A stretch of 64,000 nt of DNA. It comes from Cocos nucifera (Eukaryota > Streptophyta > Magnoliopsida > Arecales > Arecaceae). Location: positions 124,001-188,000 of the forward strand of contig QRFJ01003348.1 in the NCBI GenBank assembly GCA_006176705.1, written 5' to 3'. Made by a program: the position numbers and the translations under genes. Below the pieces are notes generated by a model, which saw nothing but the letters and a program-made list of their open reading frames with translations, was not told where the DNA came from and ran no database searches. Shown piece by piece: positions 23,908 through 36,355 of the stretch. Every line of letters begins with the position of its first letter. The first letter of the stretch is position 1.

Positions 23908-24658
23908 TGTTGAAAATCGTATCCTAAAGTCAATCATTTAGGTTATAGATGGTTGAGCTGAATGTAATTTGTACTTGAATTATAAATGAATAAAATTATT
24001 ATTCTAGCATTTCATCATATTTATGCATCTTCCTATAATGTACTCTTCTATGATGAAGTTCTTGAACTATTTATACTTGATAAAGGAGGATTTGTTATTT
24101 AGTCCTTAAACCTGATCGCGACCAAATGATACATTGTTATCTAGGATGATAATATTTATCGAGTGCAGATGATTGCATGCTATATGAATTGGTTGTCCTC
24201 TTCATCAAAGAGTATGAAGATATTGGTATGGCATGCAGGTGAAATATCGGAGTACATTTCACTAATCATGATCCAACTGCAAAGTTCTCTACTATTAAGA
24301 GTTGCTCGCAAAGGATATGGATATAAGTATCTCTTAGATCTAAGATCACTATAGTGACTTGCAAGCAACTCACTGCATTTTGGTACCAGACTACTTAAAT
24401 TTCTAATTCAGTGATGGAAGGTTACTGGCTGTAGTCAAGTACTTATTTAGTTGGTGCATGAGTCAAGATGGGATTGACCCCTCCAAGTGTTGAAGTGCAT
24501 GCATCACTATATTTTAATTTAGTAAAATCTTGGTCGGGGTAGTCCATATGATGGATATTGAAATTTGAAATACAATGAAGATGAGTTTTCAGGATTAACA
24601 ATTAAATCTTAGGTCATCTTTTGAGCATTTAGATCAAGGGGATGAATTATATGGTAAC
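23908..24658 (+). repeat. LTR4, first part (3' LTR of C)
   Basis: Begins TGTTGAAAATCGTATCC and follows LTR3 to the GAATTATATG segment, where element D is inserted. The rest continues at 35848. Confidence 0.88.
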
Positions 24659-24663
24659 CATAT
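24659..24663 (+). other. Target-site duplication of element D, left copy
   Basis: CATAT here, TATAT at 35848-35852. The intact LTR3 reads AACTATATCCACATGG at this place, so TATAT is the original target and the left copy has one change. Confidence 0.85.
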
Positions 24664-26201
24664 TGTTGCCCAAGGATGGCTACCCAAGAGGGGGGGGGGG
24701 GTGAATTGGGTTTCTAAAAAGTTTGGCCAATTTAAACTCTAATGCTAATATGTGCTTCTAATTAAAAGAAACTTGAATGCTTATGATGAGTGAGCAATGT
24801 GTAGCAGTAGAATTAAAAGCAACTAACTAATGTAAATATGTAAAGCAAATAAAGCAAAGACACAATCAAACACACAAGAATTTTATAGTGGTTCAGTGCA
24901 ACCTCGCACCTACATTCACTCCCCAAGCTCTCCTTAGAAATTTCACTATAATTCTAGATTACAGTGAATTTGTTTTAACCCAGGATCACAAACAAATTCA
25001 ATTGGTTTTGCCGGGCTCACCAACCACAACCCTACATCGATAGTTTTTTAGATTCACTATCAACCCAGTTGGTTTTATCCTAGGAGCACCAACCACAACC
25101 TTACACCAATTATTTTCTGGGTTCACTATCAACCTAGTTAGTTTTAACCTAGGAGCACCAATCATAACCTTTACACTATCCAATTTTTGGCTTAGACCAA
25201 CCTACACCCCAAGTTTCTTTCCCCCAAAGAAACTTGTAAAGAAATAAAAATACAAATATAAATATTCAGCATAAGAATAAAAAATAAAAAGAAACTCTTT
25301 TGAAGCTTGATGGAGAGGCTGAAAGATGGCTCTTGAAGCTTAGTATTCTCTTTTTTGAAGGCTGAGAGGAAACTTGAATGAATGAGGATGATCACACTTT
25401 GAAGCTTGCTGAATTTGATGCACAAGGTCCTCGCTTTTCTCTTTTTTTTCTTTTGATATTCAATGAACCTCACTATTTTAATAATATCTACTTTCAATCG
25501 ACTTAATTTTATTTTTCAAATATTTTTCTAGCCTTTTATACTCTTTGTGATGGCTGGAGAAGGAGTTTTGGTCATTGAAAGGGCTGAAATAGTTGTTGGA
25601 GTGAAAAACTAGCCGTTATAAAAAGTTGCAGAAACTAGCCATTACAATCATTATGTCAGCTTAGTTTTTGATTGGGTCGGCTCAGTCCTAACTGGGTCAA
25701 CTCAGTCTCCTGATTCTTGAAAAAATTAACTTTTTGCACTTTCTCTCTTTTGCTTTCACTGAGACTAGGTCGGCTCAGTCTCAGACTAAGTCAGCCCAGT
25801 TTGCATGCCAAGCATGCCGAGCAGTCCATTTCGAAAGAGGATGACCTAGGGGTCATCCCTTGGATTGATCCTTTTGCTAATATTTGATTTTCTTCTAATT
25901 TATGCATCCAAAAATTATGAAATTACTTCTAAAAGATCAAAAATCTTCTAAGCTTATTCTTGAGGCTTTCAAAATAGATTTTCTCTAACTTTATAAAATT
26001 ATGATTTTATCCTTCTTCAAGGATGTTTATCAATTCAATTTTCTTAAAGCTCTTGACTTGATGATTTTTGTGTGGATCTTTTCTTGGATTATTGTTTTAA
26101 TTTAAATATCCGAAAAGACCTACATATATTCTTGAAATACATAATTAGTATTATTTAAACTCAATATTTTAAAATCATCAAAATTAATTAGTGAGTCAAC
26201 A
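24664..26201 (-). repeat. Element D 3' LTR
   Basis: Direct repeat of 34308-35847, by eye about nine in ten bases identical. It contains a G-run at about 24690-24702 and roughly three ~68-bp tandem units (about 25005-25185) built around CACCAACCACAACC and CACTATCAACC. Minus-strand ORFs at 24998-25183 and 25192-25497 also occur in the other LTR and are LTR sequence, not host genes. Confidence 0.88.
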
Positions 26202-26216
26202 ATCTCTCTCTTTTTG
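26202..26216 (-). other. Polypurine tract of element D
   Basis: On the minus strand AAAAAGAGAGAGAT directly precedes the 3' LTR start TGTTGAC. It confirms minus orientation. Confidence 0.8.
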
Positions 26217-28370
26217 ATGATGACAAAACTTTAGTATATGCACAAAAATAAAATAATGTGTTTCAACTAACTGGCTAGTATAAAATATGAAGTAAGAATA
26301 TACACAAATATAAATACGTACTTTATAAAAATTTTAAATAATATTTTACATAATTTATATACTCATATCAAAATAATATTTTAATTCAAATTAATGAGTA
26401 TTAAGATTTCAAGCAAGAAATTCATTAAGTTTCTTAAGTATTAATTTTTTAAGCATATACTCAATATACCTCTTCGCCTTTTTGATAACATCAAAAAGCT
26501 CATGGGAAAGAATAAGAAAAATCATCAAAATCAACATTAAGGCATTAAATTGAGAGATGTATCAAATTCAGAAAGTCAAATCAAATTAATCATCTCTCCT
26601 TTTGAATGATTATTTCTTTTTTTTCAAAAATTAGCATGAATTTAAATATTAAAGACTCTCCCCCCTCCTTTTTTTTTTGATTGAATATGATTTTTTAATC
26701 AAATTTTTAAAGATGTACTTTTAATCTTTAAGAGGAATAGAGCTTTTCATAAGATTTGACCATGAATTCAAGCATAATATGCACATCAATATTTATTCAT
26801 TCCTTTTCTTAATGAAAATCCATCATTTAAATTTAAAAAAGACATGTATCGAGTAAATCAACAATAGTATCAAAGTAAATAAGAATTACTTTCTTCAAAT
26901 TTATTTCTTGAGTAAAAATTAACTTTGATACAAATGATTTTATAAGGCATTTTTAAATTCTAGTTTAACTCTAATTAATTATCAAAAATGATTAGGCTAT
27001 CAAATCATGTATATCAAAATATAAAACTAGCATATTAATGATATCACTTTAAGTAATTTTTAATTATTAAAGAATAATTTATTTGTCTCACACTACTTTA
27101 AATTTATAGTACTTTAAATCAAGTAAATCAAATTGAATAAACACATGAAAGCACAAATTGAAAAGACTATAAGGTATTTGATTTAAAATTTAAAATTAAT
27201 ACAATAAAGCTTAAAATAAGATAATTGATTGAGAATTTAAGATGATAAATTCACTAATATTTTTAATCAAATCAAATTAGAAAATATCTCTCCCCCTACT
27301 TTTCATACTAATAGCTAGATTGATTTATTTTTCAACCTTCTTCTTCCTCTTTATTTCAAAATAAGCATATTTTAAATTTAGATTATCAAATTGATATATA
27401 TATATATATATTCATTTTTTAGCATTATCTCTCATTTTTCTTTTTTCAAAATTTGCATGCATAAGCTTTATAATTTTTGTTACTCTTTCTTTTTTTTTTC
27501 AAATTAAGCATATTTAATTGATACCACATTAATCTTTAATTAATATAAATTTATTTTTTAAGCTTATATTTTTAAATTTTATTGATACCAAGTTAGTAAT
27601 CATTTTATCTTTGGTGTTTTCTCTCCTTACTTTTGCAAACAAAACTATTTTTAAATTAAATAAAATTTTAAAAGAGCAAGCATCAATTGAGTGAATTAAG
27701 TATTAAATTATGCATTTAATTCAAATAAACATAGCATTCACTCATTTTTTTTAAAAAAAATACTTTTTAGCTTCAAAAGATTTTTATATAATTAAAAAAA
27801 ATTTTGTTACTCATAATCTCCAAACAATTTTAAAATTCTTTCAAGAAAAGTATGCCATGTAGATGTACTAATCTCTTAATTGATATCCATTTATTAATCA
27901 ACTTTAGGCAAACCAGATTATAAAATTTGAATAAATTATAATCTTTTTGATTTAAGCTTAGATTTTTAAATCAATTTGATTGATTAAAGTAAATCATAGA
28001 ATCTAAAAATCATGTTTTATCTTTGGTGTTTTCTATCTTAAATCCTATTATAATAGCAAGAATATTTACTTTTGAAAATCATGAAATTTGAAAGCAAAGC
28101 AACTATTCTTAAATGCCAAAAGATAAATTCAATAAAATATAAGACATATTATAAGCAAGGTCTAATCCCATCAATGGATTAAGTGATCATTCAGAGATTT
28201 ATTAATTTTTTATGAAAATATATCTTAAGTTTCTTGCTATCGGCTTAGGATTCGAACCCTAGTATCAATCAATTTGAAGCAGTAAATATATCAATCTTAT
28301 AATCATGTGTGACCAAGAAGGTACTGAAATATCTTTTTTTAGAATATAATTTATGCAAACCAGATTATAT
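26217..28370 (-). other. Element D internal region, left part, non-coding
   Basis: Very AT-rich, with no open frame above about 60 codons on either strand and no retroelement domain recognised. Includes a short TA repeat near 27396. I see no gene here. Confidence 0.6.
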
Positions 28371-30010
28371 TGTTGGAACTCTGTTGCCTGGTAATCCATC
28401 CAATTTGGACTTAGATATTTTTTAGAGGATTAATTAGCAATTCAATTATTGATTAGCTCAATTTGATTGAGTGATGAGGATTCGATCAAGTCTGATTGAA
28501 TTTGATCGATCAGATCATGAGATGATCTAATCGCTATGGAAGTTTTGATCCTGATTTGATCAGGATCTGGACCTAACTAATTTCTAATTTGATTAGAATT
28601 TTATTGGATTAGGATAAGCCTAATTTGGTTGGATTTAACCTGGTCTAATTAGATCTAGATTAATTAGTTTGGTTGAAATCAATTAGGACCAAGTCAAATG
28701 AAGTTTGAATTCAAACTCTCCCATGTGCCCACCATTTTTTGACTTTTACACTCTTGTTCCACGTCCAAAATTTTGTACATAACTTTTCTATCACCTAAAA
28801 GGTTTCTTCACCCCCTCTCTTATCTGCTTTTAATCTGGTTCAAGGGTTGGACTGGTTCAAAGTAAGTTGAGTTTTGAATTCAACTCAGTTTGTTGGAGGT
28901 TGGAACCAATCCAACCTTATCTGCTTCCCACACCCTCCCTTTAGTTTGTCAAATATTTTTTGGAGAAATAAAAATATACACACATAGAAGGAGAGTCTTA
29001 TGTGTTAAATATATGGAAAGGGGCATTGGATAAGGATAAGAGGCTCACTTGATTTTTAAAATCAAGTGAATGGTTAAAACCTCCCAACCACTCGACCCTT
29101 ATATCTTTCCATGCATTTTTATCATGGTATTCACATCAATAAATTATGAGAATTTTTTTGCATGCATAAGAAGGGATTAGCATTATGTGATAAAAATTTT
29201 AGAGTGATTAGGCTTTAGTTTTGGGTGAAAAAAATCTTAGAGTGGAGGTGAGTAGGGTCCTATAGCACTTTACTTTTCCCTCATGCCTCTCTTCTCTTCT
29301 GACTTTCACCTCTAAGGATACCCAATTTTTAGATATGATCTAACTAGGGTTTATATATTTAAAAGTTATATTTCTATAAAAACTTATTTCATGGAAAAAC
29401 TCCACATAGAGAGGGCATGATAGGATTTTTAGTGTGTCAGGGTTTTTGGGCTGAGTGAAACCCTAGTTTTGGGAATCTGGGTTTGGGTGGAGAGATTGAG
29501 TGCTGTGAGCATCGAATCACTACCAAATTTGAAACACCTCTTTATCATCCTCCAATATTTATATTTTAATTTTTTAAAGTATTTAAAAAATCAAAAAGTA
29601 TATGATCGATTGGATCGATCATAATTAACCATTGAAGGCCCCAGCAAGGAGCTAGCACTCTAATGGGGCTGATCGAGATCAGGAGCTTCATGTGGATCAA
29701 CCATAGAGGCTGGATACATGTGCAGCTATGGTGTGATACTAGAGCATTATTCAATGGATTCAGATTGTGGTGATCAACTATCCACGAAAAGGTATTGTGT
29801 TTTGAACAGATAGATGTAGTAAAGAGTTTGCTGCATAGTTTTATTTTTAGATCAATATAAATGCATGCATATTATGTTTAGATCCTTAGTGTAGAGCTTA
29901 ATATTCTGATATGATCAAAAATTAATTAATTAAATTAATTAATTTTTTATTATATTTTAGTTATTTTCAAAAAAAATTTTGAAAGTAGCACTGCAAACCC
30001 TGCACTGCAT
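28371..30010 (+). repeat. E1: solo LTR of family E inside element D
   Basis: Homologous over its whole length to E2 (36026-38012): shared blocks include GAGGATTAA near the start, the paired CCATGTGCCC/TCCAACCTTATC block, a GGCCCC..CAAGGGGCTAGCACTC block (29635-29665) and TATTGTGTTTTGAACA near the end. Starts TGTTGGAACTC. The right end is uncertain by about 15 bases. There is no internal sequence or partner LTR beside it, so it is a solo LTR. I could not settle a target duplication. Confidence 0.72.
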
Positions 30011-32990
30011 CCTTTAGTAACATCAAGAATATAGCTTTGCAAAATTAGATTTGAGATAAAGATATTCTTTTATTTTTGCTAAAAGATAAAGTTTTGAAGT
30101 GTAAGACAATGTTGTGTTGTTTGATAGAAATTGTAAAAGTTTTGATAGTTAAGTATTATATTTATCAATGAGTTTTAAAATTATAAGAATGTATCAAAAT
30201 CAATTTATTTGGAGTAAGAATATATCTCAAACTTCTTTTTACTCCAAATAGTTTTCAAAAATAATTTAATAATCAAATCAAAAGCATATAGATCAAATAA
30301 AATCATCATATTAAGGCTCAAAATAAGATGACTTGAATTTTCAATCAAAGCTAGATAATACCACTCCCCTTATTTTTCAAATCAAGCATATTAAACATGA
30401 ATTTAACTACTAAATTCAGATTTTCTAAATTTGAAAGATATTTTCAATTTTAAAGACTTTTTCAAATAATTGATTATTTCTTCTTTAATTATTTCTCTCC
30501 TTGTGTTTTATATTCAATGCCATAAATTGAGTTGTTTTGAAATTTTTTTTTTAAGTTGTCAACAAATGACCATGATATGTATATAAGTAAATATAATAAA
30601 TGATCAAATTAATTAAAGGCAGAAATAAAATTGATGCTGAACATAAGAGTTTGATATTCATTGATTTCATAAAGGATGTTTTCAAAAGGATGTCTACAAG
30701 AATGACAAACATCAAGATGATCAAAATGTATGACATCTATAACTTACAAAAATGGATTACTAGGAGAGTACTAAAGTTCTAAGAAAATAAATCCTAGCAT
30801 CCTAAGAAGAGTAGGTTGGTATATCTTTAAGAAGAAAGTTCAAGTTGACTAGATAGAGAGGGTAGTCTAGTATCTCCAAATAACTAATCTTATTCATGCA
30901 TATACTCCCTTGCTAAAGTAATAGTTTGAATCAATCACATTGACTCCTTTCTGACCGATGATTGTGCCTCCATCAGATCTCATCTTATCTGCTGTGTCTG
31001 TGAAGTAAACTTTTGAATTTTTGCACAAACAAAAAGAATGATTCTGATGAAATTCCTATCGATAAATGTATGTTCTCATCCAATTACCAAATAATCAATC
31101 TGAGCTCTTTGAATGATTGATCTATGGAGGTAGAGCTACTTTTGTCTAAACTACTGGATCCTCAATTCTGACATCTATTATAGCATGAGTGTAGGTATGC
31201 AAAGTGGAATCTTCTAGAGAATATGATGCACGACTAATATGAAGAAGATCTTATTGGTCACAGTAGTCCCATTTCTACACTCAGCTGATTGGCATTGATA
31301 TCCTTAATACCCTCGACATTATCTCAAACTAACATAATATTTAAATATATCACTACTTGATAATCCAAGGTACTCCTAGCATGCATCCAACATTATCAAC
31401 ATTCATCTCAATCTGCATCCATTTTATTTTGAAAATTAGACCTTCAACTCTTATTTTTATGCAACCATAAAATTCTCTTGCTGATCCAAGGTAGGAGGGC
31501 AAATTCAAGAAGTAGATAAATTTTTCAGCCCATTAATAAATATCCTTAGTGTCCGAGCTAATCTTACATCATTCCAATATAATATTGACACTTTCAAACT
31601 TCGGAGTCTAAATTTTCAACCCTAAACATTATGTTTCCAAAGAATTCTTGAATTGAGTTCAAATAGATCAAAAGAACATGGAATTTCTTAGCCCAATCTC
31701 TTAATTTTCTATACAATTAAAATTCTTTCTTGCTCTAGAAATTCAAGGATTATTTTGAAGCTCGGTCCTTCTTTCTTGTATGGGATAATGATTTGAAAAA
31801 AGTCCTAAATTTTTAAATTTCTACATGAAACTTTCTCTTTCTTTTCTTAAGAAATATCAAGCAATTATAGATTTAGAAAAGGTATATATTTTTGAATTTA
31901 TTTCAAATGATATTATATCAAACATATAGCTGTGCAAAATCAGATTTGAAATAAAGATATTTTTCTTTTTTTACCAAAAGATAAATCAATCAAATACATG
32001 GCAAATAGTGTTGCTATTTGATACCAATTACTTAAAACTAAAGTCCTTTTTAAAAGTTTAGCTTTAATAATAAATGATAACTTTCTTGAAACATCTTGCT
32101 TGATATCAACTTCAAAGGATTCAAGACAACTATTTCTCAAATTCAATTTTCAAAATCATTCAATCAGAACAAAGTATGAATATTCATATATATAAAAAAA
32201 ATTCTCTTTTAAGATAGGAAAAGGCAATCAAATCAATAATCAAGAAAGATATTCAAATCAATTTGAAAAATTCAAAAATTAATCAATTGAAAGGTTTCTG
32301 ATGATCAAATAGGATAAGATCAAATCAAGGAGAAACTAGATGAAGGCTTTATGTGTTCAATTCAACTAGGGAGTTTTGAAATCCTTAAGGATTAACCTAA
32401 GATACAATTCAAATTAATACTTCAAGTACTTGATCTTGTATTAATTGAATATCTTATTTTCTAAGTACTTAAGTCATGCACTTTTTAGAAGAATCTCAAT
32501 ATCTAAGCATTTTATGTGGGAATATCAAAAATTAGTTTCTCTTATTGGTTTAGCAATTTAAACATTCATATCCAATAAGCATCTTTTAATTTAAATTTCA
32601 TTAATTATAAAATTGATATGGGGAGACTTAAAATATTATGCTGAATTTTAAAATAAACTATTTCATCCATAGCATGATATATACAGGAGAGCATATTAAC
32701 TTAGAAAACCAAAACATTCAAATCATTGCAAGCATCAAAATCAATCATACTTATCAAAATATGAAACAAATCATTCAAACTTTCAATTCATAGAGTATGA
32801 TCATTATAAGCAATAATAAATCATCAAAGTCAATCAAACATACTCAATAATTATGCTAATTAATAATCAAAATATATTTACTAAATAATGATGGCATGAT
32901 GTGAGAAAAGTTTAGATTTTACCAAAACATCATCACCCATCTAATTTCATTTTCAAGGCATCCATCAAAATATTTTTCTCTTTTTATTTC
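30011..32990 (-). other. Element D internal region, right part, non-coding
   Basis: AT-rich, with no pol domain recognised on either strand. A segment at about 30025-30110 (ATAGCTTTGCAAAATTAGAT and following) is repeated at about 31925-32010, suggesting a local duplication. The small ORFs 30551-30736, 30600-30782 and 31940-32146 look like chance. Confidence 0.55.
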
Positions 32991-34235
32991 ATTGGATCCT
33001 TGGTGTACCTGCAAAAATCACTTTTCTAGATTTTGGTACCCAAGCCATCTTGGGTCCATTGAGGTTAGAGCACATGGTTCCTTTTGGAACCCAAATTTGT
33101 TTAACTAAAGTATGATCAATTTTCTAAATATTATATTCAAAAATTTTATGACCTACTTTGTTGCATTTAAAGCAAACTATAAAATGATTTTCAGAATAAG
33201 CTTCGGTAAACATGTTATTATAAATTTTTATTTTCTTAAAGAATTATAGTCAATTCCAGCTTTATCGAAAATAGCTTTCTAATTGATTAAAACTGATTGA
33301 AGCTTTTGAGAGCCAATTGTAAACTTGTTAAGAATAGGCTTCAATCTTTCAATCTCTTTTTTTAGTTTTGAGTTCTTTTCCATAAGAGATTTTTCAAAAT
33401 TTGAATGATTTTCTTTTTCTTTAGCAAATGAATTCTTTTCTTTCATGAAATCCTTTTTTTTTAATTAAGAGTTTATTCTTTTCTTCAACTAAAGATTTTT
33501 TGGATTTGAGAAGTTCTTCCTTTTCTTTAGCTAAAGCATTATTTTCTTTCAAAATACCTTCTTTTTCAATTAATAATTTACTCTTTTCATTAGCTAAGAG
33601 AAGATTTGACATTTTGAATTCTTTATTTTTCAGTCTTAATTTTTCAAAATCATCCATTAATTCATTAAAAGCTTCATATAATTCATCAAATATAAAGTCA
33701 TAAGAATTTTCAGGATTTACCTCATTTGCATTAGCCATGAGGCAATGATTGGCAATACCTTTTTCTTCTTCCTCATTTTTCTTATCTATGCCTTGCTCCC
33801 CCTTAATCAAAACTTTCCTTTTCCTTCGTCTTTTCTTCTTCTTTTTCTTTCCATCCTCATGAGCCATGAGGCATAGATTGGGGTGAGCTTCCTTAACTTC
33901 TTGGGAGCTTGATGTTTCTATTTGATTTTCTCTCCCATAAGTCGTTTCTAATTTCTCCCATACATGTTTTATTGAAATACATAAAGAGACTACATTAAAT
34001 ATATTTAAATCCAAAGTGCAATAAAGTATATTCATGGCTTTAGCATTTAGTTGGATTGTTTCTTTATCAATGATCAATGCATTGTGTGTGGGGGCCATTG
34101 ATAATAATATTCCATAAGTTATACTCATGTACTTATATGAATATTTTTATCCTAGCTTTTCAATAAGTATAATTTGAGCTATCAAATAGTGGAGATCGAT
34201 CAATGAAATGGCCTTCATTAAATAGAGCTTCCATT
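32991..34235 (-). pseudogene. gag remnant of element D
   Basis: On the minus strand it starts at 34235 with MEALFNEGHFIDRSPLFDSS, then two stops and a frameshift, then a long frame 34128-33421 with QLNAKAMNILYCTLD and HVWEKLETTYG, the capsid signature of SIRE-type gag. A Lys/Arg/Glu-rich stretch and a predicted coiled coil (ELLKSKKSLVEEKNKLL) follow. Further on is a zinc knuckle CFKCNKVGHKIFEY (33174 downward) whose last Cys is Tyr, then IWVPKGT and GPKMAWVPK (33110-33012). The protease expected next is absent. Confidence 0.82.
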
Positions 34236-34293
34236 TTGGGTTGCCAAGATCTTTTGCCTTTTGACCGCTTAACAAATAAATATTAGAGCACCT

Positions 34294-34305
34294 GCTCTGA
34301 TACCA
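34294..34305 (-). other. Primer-binding site of element D
   Basis: TGGTATCAGAGC on the minus strand, two bases after the 5' LTR. Perfect initiator-Met PBS. Confidence 0.92.
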
Positions 34306-34307
34306 CT

Positions 34308-35847
34308 TATTGCCTAAGGATGGTTACCCAAGAGAGGGGGGGGTGAATTGGGTTTCTAAAAAGAATTAGCCAATTTAAACTCTAATGCTAATATGTGCTT
34401 CTAATTAAAAGAAATTTGAATGCTTATGATGAGTGAGCAATGTGTAGCAGCGGAATTAAAAGTAATTAACTAATGCAAATATGTAAAGCAAATAAAACAA
34501 AGGCACAATCAAACACATAAAAAATTTATAGTGGTTTGGTGCAACCCCGCACCTACATCCATTCCCCAAGCTCTCCTTGGGAATTCTACTATAATCCTAG
34601 ATTATAATATATTTGTTTTAACCCAGGATCACAAACAAACCCAATTGATTTTGCCAGGCTCACCAACCACAACCCTACACCAATAGTTTTTCGGATTCAC
34701 TATCAATCCAGTTGATTTTATCCTAAGAGCACCAACCACAACCTTACACCGATAGTTTTTTGGATTCACTATCAATCCAGTTGGTTTTAACCTATGAGCA
34801 CCAACCACAACCTTTACAGCATCCAATTATTGGCTTGGACCAACCTACACCCCAAGTTTCTTTCCTCCAAAGAAACTTATAAAGAAACAAAGATACAAAT
34901 ATAAAAATTCTGCATAAGAACAAAAAAATAAAAAGAAACTCTTTTGAAGCTTGATGGAGAGGCTGAAAGATGGCTCTTGAAGCTTAGTATTTTTTTCTTT
35001 GAAGGCTGAGAGGAAGCTTGAATGAATGAGGATGATCACACTTTGAAGCTCTCTAAATTTGATGCATAAGGTTCTCTCTTTTATCTCCTTTTCTTTTGAT
35101 ATTCAATGAACTTCATTATTTTAATGATATCTACTTTCAATCTACTAATCTTATTTTTCAAATATTTTTTTAGCCTTTTATACTCTTTGTGATGGCTGGA
35201 GAAGAAATTTTGGCCGTTGGAAGGGCTGAAATAGTCGTTGGAGGGAAAAGCTAGTCATTACAAAAAGCTGCAGAAACTAGCCATTACAATCACTGGGTCG
35301 GCTAAGTTTTTGATTGGATTGGCTCAATCCTAACTGGGTCAGCTCAGTTTATAGCTGGATCAGCTCAATCTTCAGATTTTTAAAAAAAATGGCTTTCTGT
35401 ACTTTCTATCTTTTGCTTCCATTGAGATTAGATTGGCTCAGTCTCAGACTAGGTTGGCTCAGTTTGCATGCCAAGCATGTCGAGTAGTCCATTTCGAAAG
35501 AGGATGACCTAAGGGTCATCCCTTAGTTGATTCTTTTGCTAAAATTTGATTTTTTTTTAATTTATGCATCCAAAAATTATGGGACTATTTCCAAAAGATC
35601 AAAAATCTTCTAAGCTTATTCTTGAAGCTTCCAAAATAGATTTTCTCCAACTTTATAAAATTATAGAATGTTTATCAATTCAATTTCCTTGAAGCTCTTG
35701 ACTTGGTGATTTTTATGTGAATCTTTTCTTAGATTAATTTCTTCAATTTGAATATCTAAAAAGACCTACATACATTCTTGAAATACATGATTTGTATTAT
35801 TTATACTCAATATTTTAGAATCATCAAAATCAATCAGTAAGTCAACA
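34308..35847 (-). repeat. Element D 5' LTR
   Basis: Partner of 24664-26201. Starts TGTTGACTTAC on the minus strand and ends GGCAATA, where the other LTR has GGCAACA. It has the same G-run and ~68-bp tandem units (about 34640-34815). Confidence 0.88.
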
Positions 35848-36025
35848 TATATGCCATAGGTTCATGGATGTTACGATGCAACTATTCGATCAATCCAAAT
35901 GTCAGATACCATTGCTAGATGGTCACATCGATTGGTACAGAAAATTAGTTTTTATGCTACCAGCTTAGGATTCGAATCTATGGAATCACATATAATAGAA
36001 GTTTCTATCTAATTTGATGGATGAT
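35848..36025 (+). repeat. LTR4, second part, truncated
   Basis: Begins with the right target copy TATAT (35848-35852) and follows LTR3 through GATACCATTGCTAGATGG and the GCTTAGGATTCGAAT segment. It ends near 36025, where E2 begins; about 1.5 kb of LTR4 is missing here. The exact boundary is blurred because both sides contain GATCAAGAG-like sequence. Confidence 0.8.
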
Positions 36026-36355
36026 CAAGAGTTCTAATGGTCTGAAACTCTATGGTTAAGAGTTTCACTGGATTGGAACTCTATGACTAGGAGTCCCACT
36101 GGTCTAGCACTCTGTGGTCAAGAGTACCAATGGATTGAAACTCTATGACCAAGAGTCCCACTAGACTAGGATTCTAAGTCCTACTTATTTGGAACTCTAC
36201 GATCAAGAGTTTCACTAGTCTGAGACTCTATAATCATGAGTTTTATTTATTTGGGATACTTCAATCAAGAGTCCTACTGGTTTGGAACTCTTCGATCAAG
36301 AGTTTCATGTAGATGGGACTCTATTGCCCAGACACCCATCCGATTGGGACTCTAT
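36026..36355. repeat. 31-bp minisatellite, about ten units
   Basis: Units of 31 bases with consensus like ATCAAGAGTTTCACTGGTTT followed by GGAACTCTATG. The first two units are 31 bases exactly. One unit near 36170 is longer by about 23 bases. E1 has only one such unit, so the array expanded inside E2. Confidence 0.88.

Larger units (their letters stand above)
1858..24663 (+). mobile_element. Tandem copia array A-B-C sharing LTRs
   Basis: Three copia internal regions lie head to tail in one orientation, separated by single LTRs: LTR1 (truncated) 1858-2751, internal A 2752-8471, LTR2 8472-10836, internal B 10837-16740, LTR3 16741-19224, internal C 19225-23907, LTR4 from 23908. LTR4 resumes at 35848 after the inserted element D. 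The shared-LTR layout is what unequal recombination between LTRs of related copies would leave. A and B are clearly one family. C is a more divergent relative with a different leader and gag start. Each internal region has the order leader, gag, protease, integrase, reverse transcriptase, RNase H, and all are broken by many stops. Confidence 0.85.
24664..35847 (-). mobile_element. Element D: SIRE-like copia derivative with gag but no pol
   Basis: An 11.2 kb element on the minus strand with two ~1.54 kb LTRs ending TGTTG..CAACA, a PBS, a purine tract, a target duplication and a gag region. The long internal region (26202-34307) has no protease, integrase, RT or RNase H that I can recognise. 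The LTR start with a G-run followed by TGAATTGGGTTT, and gag-end motifs WVPKGT and WVPK, are typical of SIRE/Maximus-lineage elements. It has a solo LTR inserted in it (E1). It is best seen as a large non-autonomous derivative. Confidence 0.82.

Noticed and set aside
24998..25497. Minus-strand ORFs matching ones at 34629-35039
   Set aside because: They are in the paired LTRs of element D and consist of the ~68-bp tandem units and flanks.
36026..36355. CRISPR-like array
   Set aside because: The 31-bp periodicity has no separate repeat/spacer pattern, units vary throughout, and the context is a plant LTR.
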